Below, piece after piece: positions 11,754 through 23,928 of a stretch of 64,000 nt of DNA. Within the stretch, counting starts at the first letter, position 1, and each line of letters starts with the position of its first letter. The translations under genes and the position numbers were made by a program. The notes beneath the pieces were generated by a model. It did no database searches. It worked only from the letters and a program-made list of their open reading frames with translations, and was not told where the DNA came from. This stretch comes from Lonicera japonica (Eukaryota; Streptophyta; Magnoliopsida; Dipsacales; Caprifoliaceae): NCBI GenBank assembly GCA_021464415.1, contig JAKCWG010000963.1, positions 62,001 to 126,000 of the forward strand. The letters are read 5' to 3'.

Positions 11754-13504
11754 TGACGTGGCCGAAATACTTCCGCGTTTATGAACCCAAGTGTAGGTTG
11801 TCAAGTTATAATACTTGGTAAGTCCAAGTGTCGAACCACAAGGATAGTCAGAAAGACGATGAAGCGAGTGCGAGTCCAAGGCCTTGTTTAAAGAAGTGGA
11901 TTGGTTGATTTTAATTATTCATTTTAAAGTTATGCAATTAACAATTAAAGTGATGTATCAAATGATGAGAAAAGGCTAAGGCATTATAGAATTCATTTGC
12001 TTTGCAACATTATGTAGAATCAACCTCATTCAAAGTTCTCAATGCAATTCCTAAGTGTCAAGTATCTTACACTTTTCTAAGCAAAAGGTGTGAAGCAAAA
12101 GCAACCCATCCCCATATAAATGCCATATAAAGAAATGGTGTAAGCAAAACTTAACACAAGTGTATTTCTCCTTTATATCTTGTAATCAAAGGGTGTGAAG
12201 CAAGGCAACCCATTCCCATATAATGTTCAACAAAGATACAAATTTAAGAAACACGAAAATAAAAGGCATAAATTTAAACTAGGCATTTGAGAACTCATTG
12301 TTAGTTTCCCCTAGGCAATTGACTTGATTATGAAATTGGCCACTTAAAGAGTTAAGCACAATAAATCATAACATTTCTTTTGCCTAAGATTGGGAGGTCT
12401 AGGTGGTGGATAAACCGTCCATTATAGACATATTTGATAAATACAAATTGAATCCTTAAATTGATTAGTGGAGTTGTTTATGACATAAACTTAAGAGATC
12501 CTCTTTGGAAACACCTTAACTAAGAAAATATTGAGTCTCAAGATCACATAAAGTGTAGAAAGCACTCAACATATCATTAAAGCATTCAAGGATTGGAATC
12601 TCAAATTTATGGTGTTTTCATGAATATCAAAGACTAATCATGCTTGGCAATGAAAAGTATCTCATTCATAGGAGGAATGGACATAGGCTAGTAAGAAATG
12701 GAGAAGATGAGGGATTCAACAAGTATTTAACAATACTAACAATGGAATGAGAAATGAACTTACATAATTAATGCATTGCTAACTTCATCTTTTAGCCTTA
12801 GCAAAGAAATTTACTCCATAATAAATATAGAGACAAGAATTATAGACGTGTATTCCATTTCTCTTCAATGAAGATAATAAATTACAAATTCTAGAGAGAG
12901 TGATATTTCAGACAAGTAAATAAAACTATTAATAATCCAAGAATCTAAGTCTTTTTCCATACAATAATGGGGACTATATATATAGATGGGTGTTTTGTCT
13001 CCCTCTCCTTTCTCTACTAAAGATCCAAGAGAAACTACCCCTCTGTCCATTGAAAAATAGCCACTTTTGTATAAAATATAATATTCTAGGAGATAGTGAT
13101 TTGAGTCACTATTTAGTCTCCAAACTAGCTATGAAAATAGGGGAGGTGTCATAAAAGACAAAGCAAGCCATCTAGATTAATTTTGGCTTGAGCTACATGG
13201 ATCCATGTAATGGGAAAAATTCCTTGATTGATCTAGCAAAAAGTTAGATAGATCCAACTCTTTGACTTTTTGCTTTAAAGGCCAAAAATTGCTCGGTTGA
13301 TCATTTTTCTTTTACTCAATAAATTCCTCAAGATCTAAAGGCAACAAAATAAACACAAAAATGTCTTTCCAAGCAATGTTAAATACAAAATATGCTACGA
13401 GACTAATCGCGAGATAAATTAGCAAACCGAATGGTTTTAGAGAATTAAACGTGTCAAACGACTCTGAAAAAGAGTATATTAATGACAATATTATGCGTTT
13501 ATCA
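11754..13504 (-). repeat. Athila-1 LTR (5' LTR of the element)
   Basis: A 1751-bp partner of the LTR at 2299-4160, with the same termini and the same TATA-like run (about 12970-12987). It is followed on the minus strand by the primer-binding site at 11732-11752. Relative to its partner it carries an internal deletion of about 110 bp near 12690. Confidence 0.88.
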
Positions 13505-14657
13505 TTATACATTGTTTTGACAATAAAGTTAGGGATGTGGAGAGATGTTTTATGAAGTTATCACATTTCCTATGGAAAAACATTTCTTTGAATGGAGGGG
13601 AGAAAAAATTTCTAGAAAATATATGAAGAAGGATGGAGAACATATATTCATAAAAATTATTTTTTGTTATTATTTTTCATCTTGTTATCAAATGGAGCTT
13701 TAGGGAGAGTTTATTTGTGTTTGTGATGAATTTGAAAGTACTAAGATTTACTTGGGGTCTGAGTAAAATTGATTAGATAATTAGGATTTTCTTCCACATT
13801 ATTGAACTACAATGGCCATGTTTGTTTAACGGGAATAGAAACACTAATTCCCAAGATTCCTTGATATTTAACTCTATTTTAGATCCTAGAAAGGAAATGT
13901 GTATTTGAAATTGATTGGAATCAAATCCACTTGATTTTGTGAATCTAAATATAACCAATAGTATATATGGTAATTCTCGAATCCAAGTTCTTCTTCACAC
14001 ACACAGAGATACATATACATATATATATGTGCAATTAAAAATTTACTCTTAATTTGGGACAGAGCAAATACTCTTATAAGAACCCAAATTTCAATGTAAT
14101 CCACAGTCTAGAAACATCAAATATTGATTATTTTCTAGCGGGAAGCAAGATATCTTTAACTTTTCACGTCCAAAAAAATTTAGATTGTTAGACTGGGGAA
14201 ATGCTATATTAATTCATAATTTTTTCCGCCAACATTTTAGTATCCTAAAATATATATATATATATATCTACTTTGAGTATCAATTCTACTCATGTTGCCC
14301 TTGTCAAGATTTTGTAGCTTAGATCAAAACGCATTTAAGTTTTGTGAATGCGCAGGAATTCATTGTCTAGCTTCTTGATTTGTGAAATATCCTTCCACAG
14401 TTATTGTTCAAAATGTACAAGATAATTTAAAAGAAGACACAAATTATGAACCACAACAAATTAAAGATTAATAAACTTTAAACACTAGTAGAACAATTAA
14501 TATAAGATTACATTTATTGATGTCATTAAATATTTTTGAATAACGTTATATACCTTGTAACTTATACAAACATGATGGAGGAGAAAAATCAAGACTTTAA
14601 GGCAATTGGGTGAACAATTCGTTTTATAACTTTTTTTTTTATTTTTTGGCTTCAAAC
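13505..14657. other. AT-rich sequence upstream of the DEFL exon
   Basis: No gene or recognised repeat is visible here. There are TA dinucleotide runs (about 14250-14270) and several TATA-like stretches before 14658. It would contain the promoter of the defensin-like gene if that gene is expressed, but I cannot single out one core promoter. Confidence 0.3.
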
Positions 14658-14718
14658 ATGGTAAAGCTCTTGGTGGGAAGCTTATGTTGTCTAATGTTCA
14701 TTTCAGCTCTTATATCAG
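14658..14718 (+). CDS. Defensin-like gene, exon 1 (signal peptide)
   Basis: ATG at 14658 opens 20 codons encoding a short basic start (MVKLL) and a strongly hydrophobic core rich in Leu, Cys, Met and Ile: a textbook secretory signal peptide. The reading ends at a donor site, ATATCAG|GTACTT, leaving one base of the next codon (phase 1). Plant DEFL genes characteristically have a single phase-1 intron just after the signal-peptide exon. The proposed partner is the cysteine-rich exon at 40048, which begins in the complementary phase. Continuing past the donor gives a frame that stops at 14795 without recognisable sequence, so splicing is the better reading. Confidence 0.6.
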
Positions 14719-14795
14719 GTACTTCTTTAAATCATAAACTCATAAACTTGTCAAATATCAGTGGTATTGATACTAAAGCGCTTGCAACGTTGTAA

Positions 14796-17062
14796 TGAAA
14801 GTATTTTCTTGATACATTAATGAATTTAAGAAATCCTACATTAGAATTTCCTTATCCTTTCATTAATAATCAAATTAATCTCCTCAATAATTAACACTTT
14901 GTTTTCATTATACTAGGGTATACTTGTGCAGTCCGATACGGTAAAATAAATAAGATGATAAAAAAAAGAGTAGACAAACATCAATTAGTCTATTTTGAGC
15001 CCATTGTCTAACCTAATCTAACATTTTGAACAACCAAAACGTAGGTTCAATTTTTTTTAAAATAATATTTTAATCATATTTTTTGATCTTATTATGATCT
15101 TGGCAAAATAAATTTTAACAGATTATACTCAATGCCAAAATAATATAATCACATCCTCTAGTATGATTTGAAAATAGTCCAAAAATTGGAATGGTGTACA
15201 ATGAAAACTCCTTAAAACAACACCATGAGATGACCAATAATGTAAGAATACATAAAATACGTCCTTAAATGTTACAAAATAATTTTTTTTTTTTTTTTTT
15301 ACATAATTCTATAATCATGATGGATCTTGTTTAATTGATCTTGATTAGTAGATTTTAAATACTAAATTTTTATTAAATTTAAATTTTTTATTTTAAGTTA
15401 TGTCATTTTTTAATTTAGACAAAATTATTAGAGTATGAGCTTTTATTGTGTTTATATTATTGGTGTGAGTGTTTTAACTTTAATGTGACATTTTGATGTG
15501 TATAAAACTCATCAAATGGTGTAGAACTAACGCACATCATAACATGTGCATTTTTAATCATTAGATTCTTATACTTTTAGGAAGAAAAAAAATTGGTCAA
15601 AGATGGTGTTTTATAATATAGATAATCAAAATGGTAGACCCCACTATTATACAATTTTTCCCAAAATTTAAAATCAATCCCCATCATAGAATTTGTGAAG
15701 AATTTGTACTAAGTAATGATTGAATTAAAATAGTAGACCGACGATCTTGGTTAGTAATAAAAAATTACACAACAAAGCTTACCATTGTCAGACTTTAACA
15801 TCTTATGAAATGAATAGTGAAAAATGTAAAATTGATCTGATAGATTTAGATTTTATTGGGATGCTATCGGCGCCAACAACAGTACTGCGCGGGAAGCACG
15901 TCCTGTTTTTCATTTGTTTTGAAAATGTACAAGTTAAAAGACTCGATGGTTCTATGTTGACCTAGTAGGAACGTGTGGTCCTGCACTCCTAGTGAGTCTA
16001 GCCCATGGTTTGTGCTTGGATTAGAGTTGCCAATCCTAACAAACAAGGAAGGGTACGATACAAATCAGCTAGGTTGATTAAATCATACGTGCAAAACCAT
16101 ATATCCTATTGAGTTTGGGGACTATGTTGTAGTGGGAGAAGGTGTTAGGCGCCCCCCCCCCCCCCCCCCACTTCACCTTTCGTGTCACTTCATCACGTGT
16201 AAGCAACTACGTACATGTGTGAGGATAGTGTACATATAATATTGCCTAAACTCTGAATTTAAGTGCTTTATTGCGATCCATTGGTATATATCGTAGTAAG
16301 TTTAAGTATTATTGTGATTTAGGTCTAGTCTGATGCATCGATGGTTAATTTTGAGAAATTTTTGTTTCTTCCCTTAATGTTTGGAAAATTATATACGGAC
16401 CCTTAAACTTTCATAAATTGCATTTTGACCCACTTAACTTTATGGAAAATGATTGGTTTATGCACTAGATGTTAATGTGTGGTTTCTATTGTGAAAACTG
16501 CGTGAAGATTGAATATTTACATGAAAGCCTTTCAATTTTTGGAATTACCATTGGGCCACCAAACCTTAGGAATTTACTAAAATAACCCGTATCCAAATTG
16601 GCGAGCCGGACCCTTAATGTAAATCGCTTGTGCCTGAGAGGAGGCCCTAACCCTTTCGGAGTGAGGCAAATAACTTCCGCTACGTATAACAATAGAATTG
16701 TTAAACTAGTGTAATTTGATTTTTAAAACATTGTGGTGATTACGAATTGGAATGCAGAACTGTGGTTGTTTTACATGTGTATATGTAAAAGCAATTATAA
16801 ATAAGTGAGGCAAATCATTACCTCTTGATGATCCAATAAAATGTTGAAGAAGGCTGATTGAGAAAACATTAGCTTTTAGAATGCCAGTCCACCGAAAATC
16901 CAAGAAAACCTCCAACAATATACAAAATTCTAGAGATATATGGTATATGAATACTATGGGTGGAATATAAGAAATGTGTATGCTTGAAAAGTCGAGTGGA
17001 GGGTGCTATTCATACCTAAAGGTAGAGGAAAAATGAAGGTGCACACTAACCTTGGCGAGAAA
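14796..17062. other. Intronic or intergenic AT-rich stretch
   Basis: No coding sequence is supported. Visible landmarks are a poly-T run near 15284-15300 and an 18-base poly-C tract at 16152-16169. A stretch near 16370-16450 (cttaaactttcataaattgc) resembles the ends of plant non-autonomous DNA transposons, but I could not find the matching end. Confidence 0.4.
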
Positions 17063-17149
17063 TGTAACGACCCGATCCCACCTCAGTACGATATTGTCCC
17101 CTTTAGGTAGCATCTAGCCAGGCCTAAGCCCCGGAACATCTACCCTCAC

Positions 17150-17231
17150 GACGAGCTTCCCGGGGATCACCCATCCTGAGATTACTCTGGTCCACTACTC
17201 GCTTAAATTCGGAGTTCTTATGGGATCCCAA
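17150..17231 (-). other. 5S rRNA-like segment in Cassandra 1 LTR (left)
   Basis: The minus strand carries the 5S features GGGATCCCATAAGAACTCCG, AATTTAAGC and AGGATGGGTGATCCC. In Cassandra this provides an internal RNA polymerase III promoter; it is not a functional 5S gene. This copy has several substitutions. Confidence 0.8.
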
Positions 17232-17442
17232 GCCAATGAGCCCCCAAAAGGCCTCGTACCTAACTAGCGACCATTTCTTACTTATATGGGTCTCCAAGGA
17301 TCCCACATCTTCCAATGTGGGATGCCCCCTTTGAGCTACAATTCTTCCTCACAAGGGAGTACTCTTTGCTCGCAGGACGTCACATCCTTCCCCCCAAGGG
17401 AATCAACGTCCTCGTCGACACATCGTATTCTGTGGGGTCTGC

Positions 17443-17989
17443 TGATACGACCTACGGTGATGTCGCTCAAAACCCGCCAACACAATTAATTGGCTGTGCG
17501 AACCTTGAAACAGACACACACGAAAACCGTAGCAAATTAAGAACTTGGATCGTTTCTACAATCAGATTAGGGTGGAAAACGAAGACGCCACAATCGGGTG
17601 CGGAATACCGATTGATAAGTCAGATGAACGCCACGGACAAACCGATAAGTTCAAGTAGTTCGTGAAGAACCAAAGAGGATTAAATCACTCAATATTATTA
17701 TGAATAAAGTCTTAGATAATAAAATAAAACAATGAACCCCCCTTTAAATAGGGTGTAGAAAATATTAATCCAAATAGAATAAGGAAAATACTAATCTAAA
17801 CACAATAAGAAAACTACTAATCTAAATCCTAATTGACTAAGGAAAATATTCCTAATTAAATAATGAAAACATTCCTAATTGAATAAGGAAATAATTCTTA
17901 TAATTAAAACTACTTAAAAATAAAGCTTCTAATTTATTCTAATGGGCCTCCACAAGTTGATTTGAGCCCATGTAGCCTTGTCCGCGTCA
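17443..17989 (-). repeat. LTR of nested element (3')
   Basis: 547 bp; partner of 19204-19750. It contains a TTTAAATAGGG box (about 17740-17752) whose complement is a weak TATA-like sequence. Confidence 0.88.
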
Positions 17990-18873
17990 TTCCCCTCCTC
18001 TTGAAAAGGATTTGCCCTCAAATTCGTGTTAGGTTGTACACAAATCACCCACTTTTTGACAAAATTAATCCTTGAATGCCTCTTCGAAGCTTGATATCTT
18101 CCATGCCAATAGAACAAGTACTTCGAATATTTACGATACTTGAAATTCCTTGCCTCTCGAAACTCATCAAACTTCTTGTCATGCAACAATTCAATTTTTC
18201 TCAATTTGTTGAAGAAGTTAACTAGCCGGTAATTCGGATCAATATCAAACTTATCAACGCCAATGAAATCAATATGCTCAATTTCAACAATCTTTAAATC
18301 TAATCCTTCAACTTGAATATCCTCTTTTTTCTTAGTGACAATGATGTTCGTGTCAATAGCTATCTTTGGAGCTTCATGCATAATGTTTTGTACTTGAATG
18401 ATATCTTCTCACTGTACTTCTTCATCTTCTTTTACTTGCACACTTGGAACTATGCTTGCATCCAACAATTCGCATTGTAGATCACTCTCTTCATCCTCCA
18501 TTGATGGCTTAAAATTAGATTCTAGTTCATTATTTGATAATGGCTTGGATATGGCTTCCTTCTCCTCCTCTTTACATTGATTTGATTCGCAAAAGGTTGC
18601 ATTCGGACTTGACTCTACGCTGCCCATCATGTTGAATTCAATTCCCGGATCCCAATCATCTTCAACCCTATTTTTTCTAGGATGAATTCTCCTTCTCCCA
18701 TTAGGATCATTATGTGATAGCTTGACTTGTCTCTTCTCAACTTGATCTAGATTTTTACAAACTTTTGCCAACCGCTTATGGAGTGGATCAAATTCCTCTC
18801 TAAAGACCTTTCTCACCTCAGCAACGAAAGCCTCGGTAATAAATTTTGAATCATCCATAACTTTAAATTGCAA
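17929..18873 (-). pseudogene. Remnant polyprotein of the nested non-autonomous element
   Basis: Two minus-strand frames (18873-18409 and 18381-17929) separated by a stop. The first begins with a helical, charged segment like the N-terminus of Ty3-type gag, followed by an acidic tail rich in Glu, Asp and Ser. The second ends with an LRANPFQEEGND-like block of the sort found at the extreme C-terminus of Ty3 pol polyproteins and then runs into the LTR. The middle of gag-pol is missing, so this looks like an internal deletion derivative. No catalytic motif is present. Confidence 0.5.
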
Positions 18874-19203
18874 ATCACACTTTTTTTTTTTTTTTTGCAG
18901 GTGTTATCGTAAAACTGCTCTAACTTTTGATTGCACCGTTGGATCGGGCTGATTTTCGGATTTGTTGTTCGGAACGAAAAATTATAATAATTTCGCGGAA
19001 AATCAGGACGATCCGAGGCTGTTTCGATAGCAAAAAAACACAATTTTCGACAACCAGCGGGATATTTTTATTTTTTTTTTGAAAAAAATAAAAAAATTGG
19101 AACTTTTTTTTTTATTTTTTTAGAACCAAATTGAATCTTTAACAAGAACAAGAAATAAAAAGATAGAAAAACCTGAATGTAGAAGCTCTCCTCTGATACC
19201 AAC

Positions 19204-19750
19204 TGATACGACCTACGGTGATGTCGCTCAAAACCCGCCAACACAATTAATTGGCTGTGCGAACCTTGAAACAGACACACACGAAAACCGTAGCAAATTA
19301 AGAACTTGGATCGTTTCTACAATCAGATTAGGGTGGAAAACGAAGACGCCACAATTGGGTGCGGAATACCGATTGATAAGTCAGATGAACGCCACGGACA
19401 AACCGATAAGTTCAAGTAGTTCGTGAAGAACCAAAGAGGATTAAATCACTCAATATTATTATGAATAAAGTCTTAGATAATAAAATAAAACAATGAACCC
19501 CCCTTTAAATAGGGTGTAGAAAATACTAATCCAAATAGAATAAGGAAAATACTAATCTAAACACAATAAGAAAACTACTAATCTAAATCCTAATTGACTA
19601 AGGAAAATATTCCTAATTAAATAATGAAAACATTCCTAATTGAATAAGGAAATAATTCTTATAATTAAAACTACTTAAAAATAAAGCTTCTAATTTATTC
19701 TAATGGGCCTCCACAAGTTGATTTGAGCCCATGTAGCCTTGTCCGCGTCA
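19204..19750 (-). repeat. LTR of nested element (5')
   Basis: 547 bp; next to the primer site TGGTATCAGAGG. Two substitutions relative to the other LTR by eye (near 19354 and 19529). Confidence 0.88.
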
Positions 19751-19876
19751 TCTGCTCTGATATCATTTGTAACGACCCGATCCCACCTCAGTACGATATT
19801 GTCCGCTTTGGGTAGCGTCCAGCCAGGCCTCAGCCCCGAAACATCTACCCTCACGGCTTTGTTTCTGGGAGATCAT

Positions 19877-19962
19877 GACGAGCTTCTCAGGGGGTCACCC
19901 ATCCTGGGATTACTCTGGTCCACTACTTGCTTAACTTCGGAGTTCTTATGGGATCCGAAGCC
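19877..19962 (-). other. 5S rRNA-like segment in Cassandra 1 LTR (right)
   Basis: Same segment as in the left LTR, better preserved: GAACTCCGAAGTTAAGC and CCCAGGATGGGTGACCCCCT on the minus strand. Confidence 0.82.
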
Positions 19963-20642
19963 AGTGAGCCCCAAAAGGCCTCGTACTTAATTAGCGACCA
20001 TTTCTTACTTATATGGGTCTCCAAGGATCCCCTATCTTCCGATGTGGGATGCCCCCTTTGAGCTACAATTCCTCCTCACAATGGAGTACACCTCCCTCGC
20101 AGGGCTTCACAAGAAGGCCAAGGTGCGCACTAACCACCCTAGGTGAGCTAAGGTGTTCCCCGACCATTTGGAGTGGGTCCCACCCTTAGTTCTTATAGGC
20201 CCACTACTTTTCCATGGGGCATGTTATGGTTTTGTTTTAGATGAATTCTAAGACATCTAAGCAGTATTTTGGCATTATCGGACATTCTAAGACAAGTCCT
20301 GGAGCTCTCGGAAATGCAATCTAACTATCAGTTTTGCCTCGAAAAGCCTTGTGATGCTTGAGATGTTCAGTGAATTTTCAAAGGTCTTAGGAATCCTGCA
20401 ACTGTGTTATTATGGGTTTTGGTAATAACAAAACTAGAATTGTTTGAACCTATTTGATGTAAATGCAAGAGTGATTATTAGCGGCGTGAAATAGGGTGTC
20501 TAAAGAGCTCTTCGACTAGGTGACTTTGATTAAGAGTCAACCAATGTCAAAAGATAGACAAGCCATGGAGCAACGATGGGAATGAAGTGAATATGTAAGT
20601 GATATAGGTCGAAGTGAATATGGAACAGTTTAGTGGACATGA

Positions 20643-23550
20643 TGTAACACCCCCTCCTTAATTATCGGGATAACACCTGTAATTAAGACCTGGAGTGTTA
20701 CTAACCCATCTTCGATTGTTTAAAATGGGTATATGAAGAAATGCGTAAAGAAATCTAAACAGTAATATCATGCATGTCAAACAACCACTTCATAATCATA
20801 TTGATGAAGATAGTACTACACACAAACATACAAACATATACATATACATATTCATTATACATAACCAACTGAGTAACCCAAGATAGTATACTACACTTCG
20901 GGCTAGCAGTAACTCCCCTTGAGAACATACACATGACCAAAAATGAGTCCGTATCAGAGCCACTAAAACGTCCTCGAACCTGTCGCGTCCCTCTCCTCTT
21001 TGGACTCCTGAATACCTGTATGATTTTAGAGAAATGGGGTGAGCATGTCGCTCAGTAGGGGGGGGGGGGAAGGAAACTTTGAAAATATTTCTTAATTCGT
21101 TACTTTAAACAAAGTAAACCTTTTCATAATACAATTTAAACAATATTTGTAAATTATCATAATTTCACAAAACAATGCATGCTCATGCTCATGCAAATTA
21201 CCTCCCTTGTGTCAACCGTTACGTCGAATTACCAGCATATGGATTAGCCAGGATAGAAGATGATATGGGACTACTTGCCCGAGACTATAGTCGATCCTTA
21301 TCAAGAAATATAACTGAACTGAATCATAACCATAACAATAACCGTGGGCCTGACCGCCCAGAAAAATAGATCACCGCCAAAAGATTAATCTATGAACTCA
21401 TAACGTGGGCCTTACCACCCCCAAGAGATATAAGTATCAAGATCACAATATTCCCATGAAATAGCCCCTCCGTCTCGGGTGAATATCAACAGATAATAAC
21501 AATTGGACCACAGTCCAGAATATCAATTACACAGATCATTTTCATATCAACCAGTATATTAGTGTCTTGCCGTTGTCTAGATTTCCGAACTTCTCACTGC
21601 TGGCTCTAGACAGCCGACGACTTGTTGGCCCCCCAGAGGTTTAGGGCTTTTCAACCCAAGGGCACCAGGCTCTACCTATTTTCCATCCCGTCAAGCACTA
21701 ACCATAATCATTCCCCTTCACTGACAGAAGACCAAATAAATACTGATAATCGTGGGCAACATCCCACCATATAACATAGTTGAGAACATAACCACATACG
21801 AATGAAGAACTCCCAAAGATAGATGATCATATGTTCAAAAGTGCCACACTAGCATAGAAAGCCATCCACAATATGGATACGAGAAGCCATTCTTCCAAGA
21901 GACAATTACCATGCCATATGCCACAAGAGTGCTCGGCACTTGCCATGAGATCATCAAGATGCCGGGTTAACACAATGATAATGCATAATGTGCAATTCAT
22001 GCTCTTATATATTTTAAACATAGGGTGTGCCGTACACACTTTAATAAATCCCATTTCGTATCCTTTGATGTGCATAGTTTATCAACAAATTCATTTCACC
22101 GTAAATAACGTCTACACACTCAAGGGATATCTTATATAACTCAGATAACCACTTACATTAAGTGTAAATGGTACACGTTGTCTCACATCTTATATTTATG
22201 GAATTCAACGAGCATTTGAAGTAACTTATGCTATATACACTTCCATAAGCCCAACTTCGTACTCCATAATATGTAAAAGCAACAACGATTCATTTCCATC
22301 AACTTATAAAAGCAAAGCATCCATGGAATACTTCATAGGGTTGGATAATACAAGAGTATCGAGTGTAAATAGCATATGTTACCTCAAATCTCAAATTTAG
22401 ATATTTTATAAATCATGGAACATCATGATATAAGCCATATTTTAGATAAATAAGACATATATAGTGAAAGCATGATCATATGTATGAAACAAGGCCAAAA
22501 CTTTAAGTTCTCAAGTAAGCACAAGGCAAACACAATGATTATTGGGTAATAAAATCGTTTTATTAGCTTTTGAAAGCAAGGAAACCCCTACCTCGAGTTG
22601 ATAGCCCGAAAAGATGAAGAAGAAAGGGTGCCCCGTGCCTTACTTGATGAAATCCCAAAGGTTCCAAGGTTGATGGTGATGAATAGTGTAGAAGAAGAAG
22701 ATTTGAAGCTTGAATCTTGAATCAGGAATGATTTTTGTGTAAAAAATCTCTTCAAAAACCCTCACCCACGAGTTCCCTTCCCTCTCTAGAGTTCTCTCAA
22801 GATTTCCCTCTAAAATGGGATGAAAAGTGGGTAAAACATGCTTTAAAACAAGTTTAAGTCGGTAATGAACAGTAATTTGCAGACCGGTATGCAGAACCCC
22901 TAGACCGATCAGCGGGTCCAAAATCTGCTGATTTTTAAAGGCCGGACCGATCTGGAAATTCCCTAGACCAGTCTGCATATGAGTCTGGAGTTCTAGACCG
23001 GTCCGCCTGTGAATTTTGCCCAGGTGCATTGTTCATAATTTGGCCATAACTTTTTACTAAGGACTCCGATTGAAGTGATCTTTATGTCCACGAAAAAGTA
23101 ATTCAATGATCTACAACTTCTTAGAAGGAAGTTTTCCCATATTCTAGATAGATAATTCCCAAAAATTCGACAAAGACAATACTCTGCTAAAGCACTACTG
23201 AACTACCAAAATTTAGCAATGGGCCTACTTCGGACCCTGTTTTGACCAGCTAGGAGTACGAATTCGCTTTCGGTCAAAACACGAAAGTTGTAAAATGGTA
23301 TGAAAACTAGTTACTTACTTGAACAGAATCTTAATCGGGTAAGAACGAAGAAATTACAATAGGTCAAAGTTAGCTAGAATCAACGAATCACGAATAACCA
23401 AAACTTCCTATTTACCAACCGAAATCAATTTGGATCACCCGAATCACCTAACGATCCTCACATAATTATAAAGAAACTAATACAACATAATATAATTAAA
23501 TTATGCTACACTAACCCAATTTGAAACAAATTAAAGTATGGGGTATTACA
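20643..23550 (-). repeat. Solo LTR, about 2.9 kb, chromovirus-like
   Basis: Starts TGTAACACCCCC and ends GGGTATTACA, with no internal domain, and is flanked by CATGA and CGTGA, a 5-bp duplication with one mismatch. On the minus strand it contains ACTGAGCGACATGCTCACCCC followed by ACAGGTATTCAGGAGTC, which resembles the transcribed part of LTRs of Tekay-like chromoviruses. The size fits that lineage. The solo form implies LTR-LTR recombination. At 22879-23010 it carries a palindrome cluster described separately. Confidence 0.7.
22879..23010. repeat. Paired ACCGGT-type palindromes in the solo LTR
   Basis: Five decayed copies of a palindrome of the form GCAGACCGGTCTGC have cores at 22883, 22904, 22946, 22968 and 22997. 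The first four form two pairs, 21 and 22 bp apart, with the pairs starting 63 bp apart. This is the layout seen in Athila-2. The spacer ATCTGCTGATTTTTAAAGGC resembles the Athila-2 spacer. Confidence 0.65.
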
Positions 23551-23928
23551 CGTGAAGTGACTATGGAATGACTAAGGACTAAAGTCGGAAATTTTACTGC
23601 AGGTAACTGTGATAATAGAATGACTACCAATTGAATTTGATAAAGTAAGGTTAGTAACTATTGAAGCGAAGTGATATGGTGTGGCTATATGGTGAATGTG
23701 CAAATGTGCAATCCAATTTGCACATGTTGTGCTTTAATGTCATATTCCTTAGGAACCACCCAGTGCTAAGTACTTAGAATCCTAAGGTTGTTAGGCAAAC
23801 TCATTACCAAGATGTGACCACTAGTCATAGCCACCCAGATCACAACTATTTCTTAGGGTCTATAGGTGCACTCGCTTCGGTAACGTGACTTTAGGTCATG
23901 AAATTTCTAAATTTGTGGATTGTATTGC

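Larger units (their letters stand above)
2299..13504 (-). mobile_element. Athila-1: full-length degenerate Ty3/gypsy (Athila-type) element
   Basis: Two LTRs (2299-4160 and 11754-13504) flank an internal domain read on the minus strand in the order gag, protease, RT, RNase H, integrase. Both LTRs begin TGACGTGG and end TTTATCA on the plus strand. The primer-binding site next to the right LTR matches the tRNA-Asp type used by Athila and Tat elements, and the polypurine tract abuts the left LTR. Flanking 5-mers are TTATG and TTATA, a target duplication with one mismatch. At least four in-frame stops and a frameshift break the polyprotein, and the LTRs differ by indels totalling about 110 bp, so this is an old inactive copy. 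ORF3 is almost entirely lost. Confidence 0.9.
17443..19750 (-). mobile_element. Young non-autonomous LTR element nested in Cassandra 1
   Basis: Identical-looking LTRs of 547 bp (17443-17989 and 19204-19750; TGATACGACC...CCGCGTCA) differ at only two positions by eye. Perfect 5-bp target duplications TCTGC lie at 17438-17442 and 19751-19755. On the minus strand a tRNA-Met primer site TGGTATCAGAGG abuts the right LTR and the polypurine tract AGAGGAGGGGAA abuts the left one. The 1.2-kb internal part holds only a short gag/pol remnant, so the element must borrow all enzymes. It is among the most recent insertions in the window. Confidence 0.9.
17063..20111 (-). mobile_element. Cassandra TRIM 1, split by a nested element
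   Basis: Two short LTRs (17063-17384 and 19768-20111) start TGTAACGACC and end in GTCACA or TTCACA, and both contain a 5S rRNA-like segment on the minus strand. That combination is diagnostic of Cassandra, a non-coding terminal-repeat retrotransposon in miniature. The remaining internal part (17385-17442 plus 19751-19767) has a GGGGGGAAGG polypurine tract next to one LTR and a decayed tRNA-Met primer site (ATGATATCAGAGC on the minus strand) next to the other. A later insertion at 17443-19750 separates them. Flanking 5-mers AGAAA and AGAAG are a near-match target duplication. Confidence 0.88.

Noticed and set aside
16152..16169. 18-base poly-C tract as a regulatory element
   Set aside because: Nothing around it supports a function; length errors in such tracts are also common in assemblies.
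16486..16918. Two minus-strand frames of about 70 codons
   Set aside because: No start context, domain or homology recognised; the region looks like transposon-end or intron sequence.
17034..20150. Similar flanks (GGTGCACACTAAC at 17039 and GGTGCGCACTAAC at 20123) as a longer target duplication
   Set aside because: They lie at different distances from the LTR ends and are separated by dissimilar bases. The 5-bp AGAAA/AGAAG pair is the more likely duplication.
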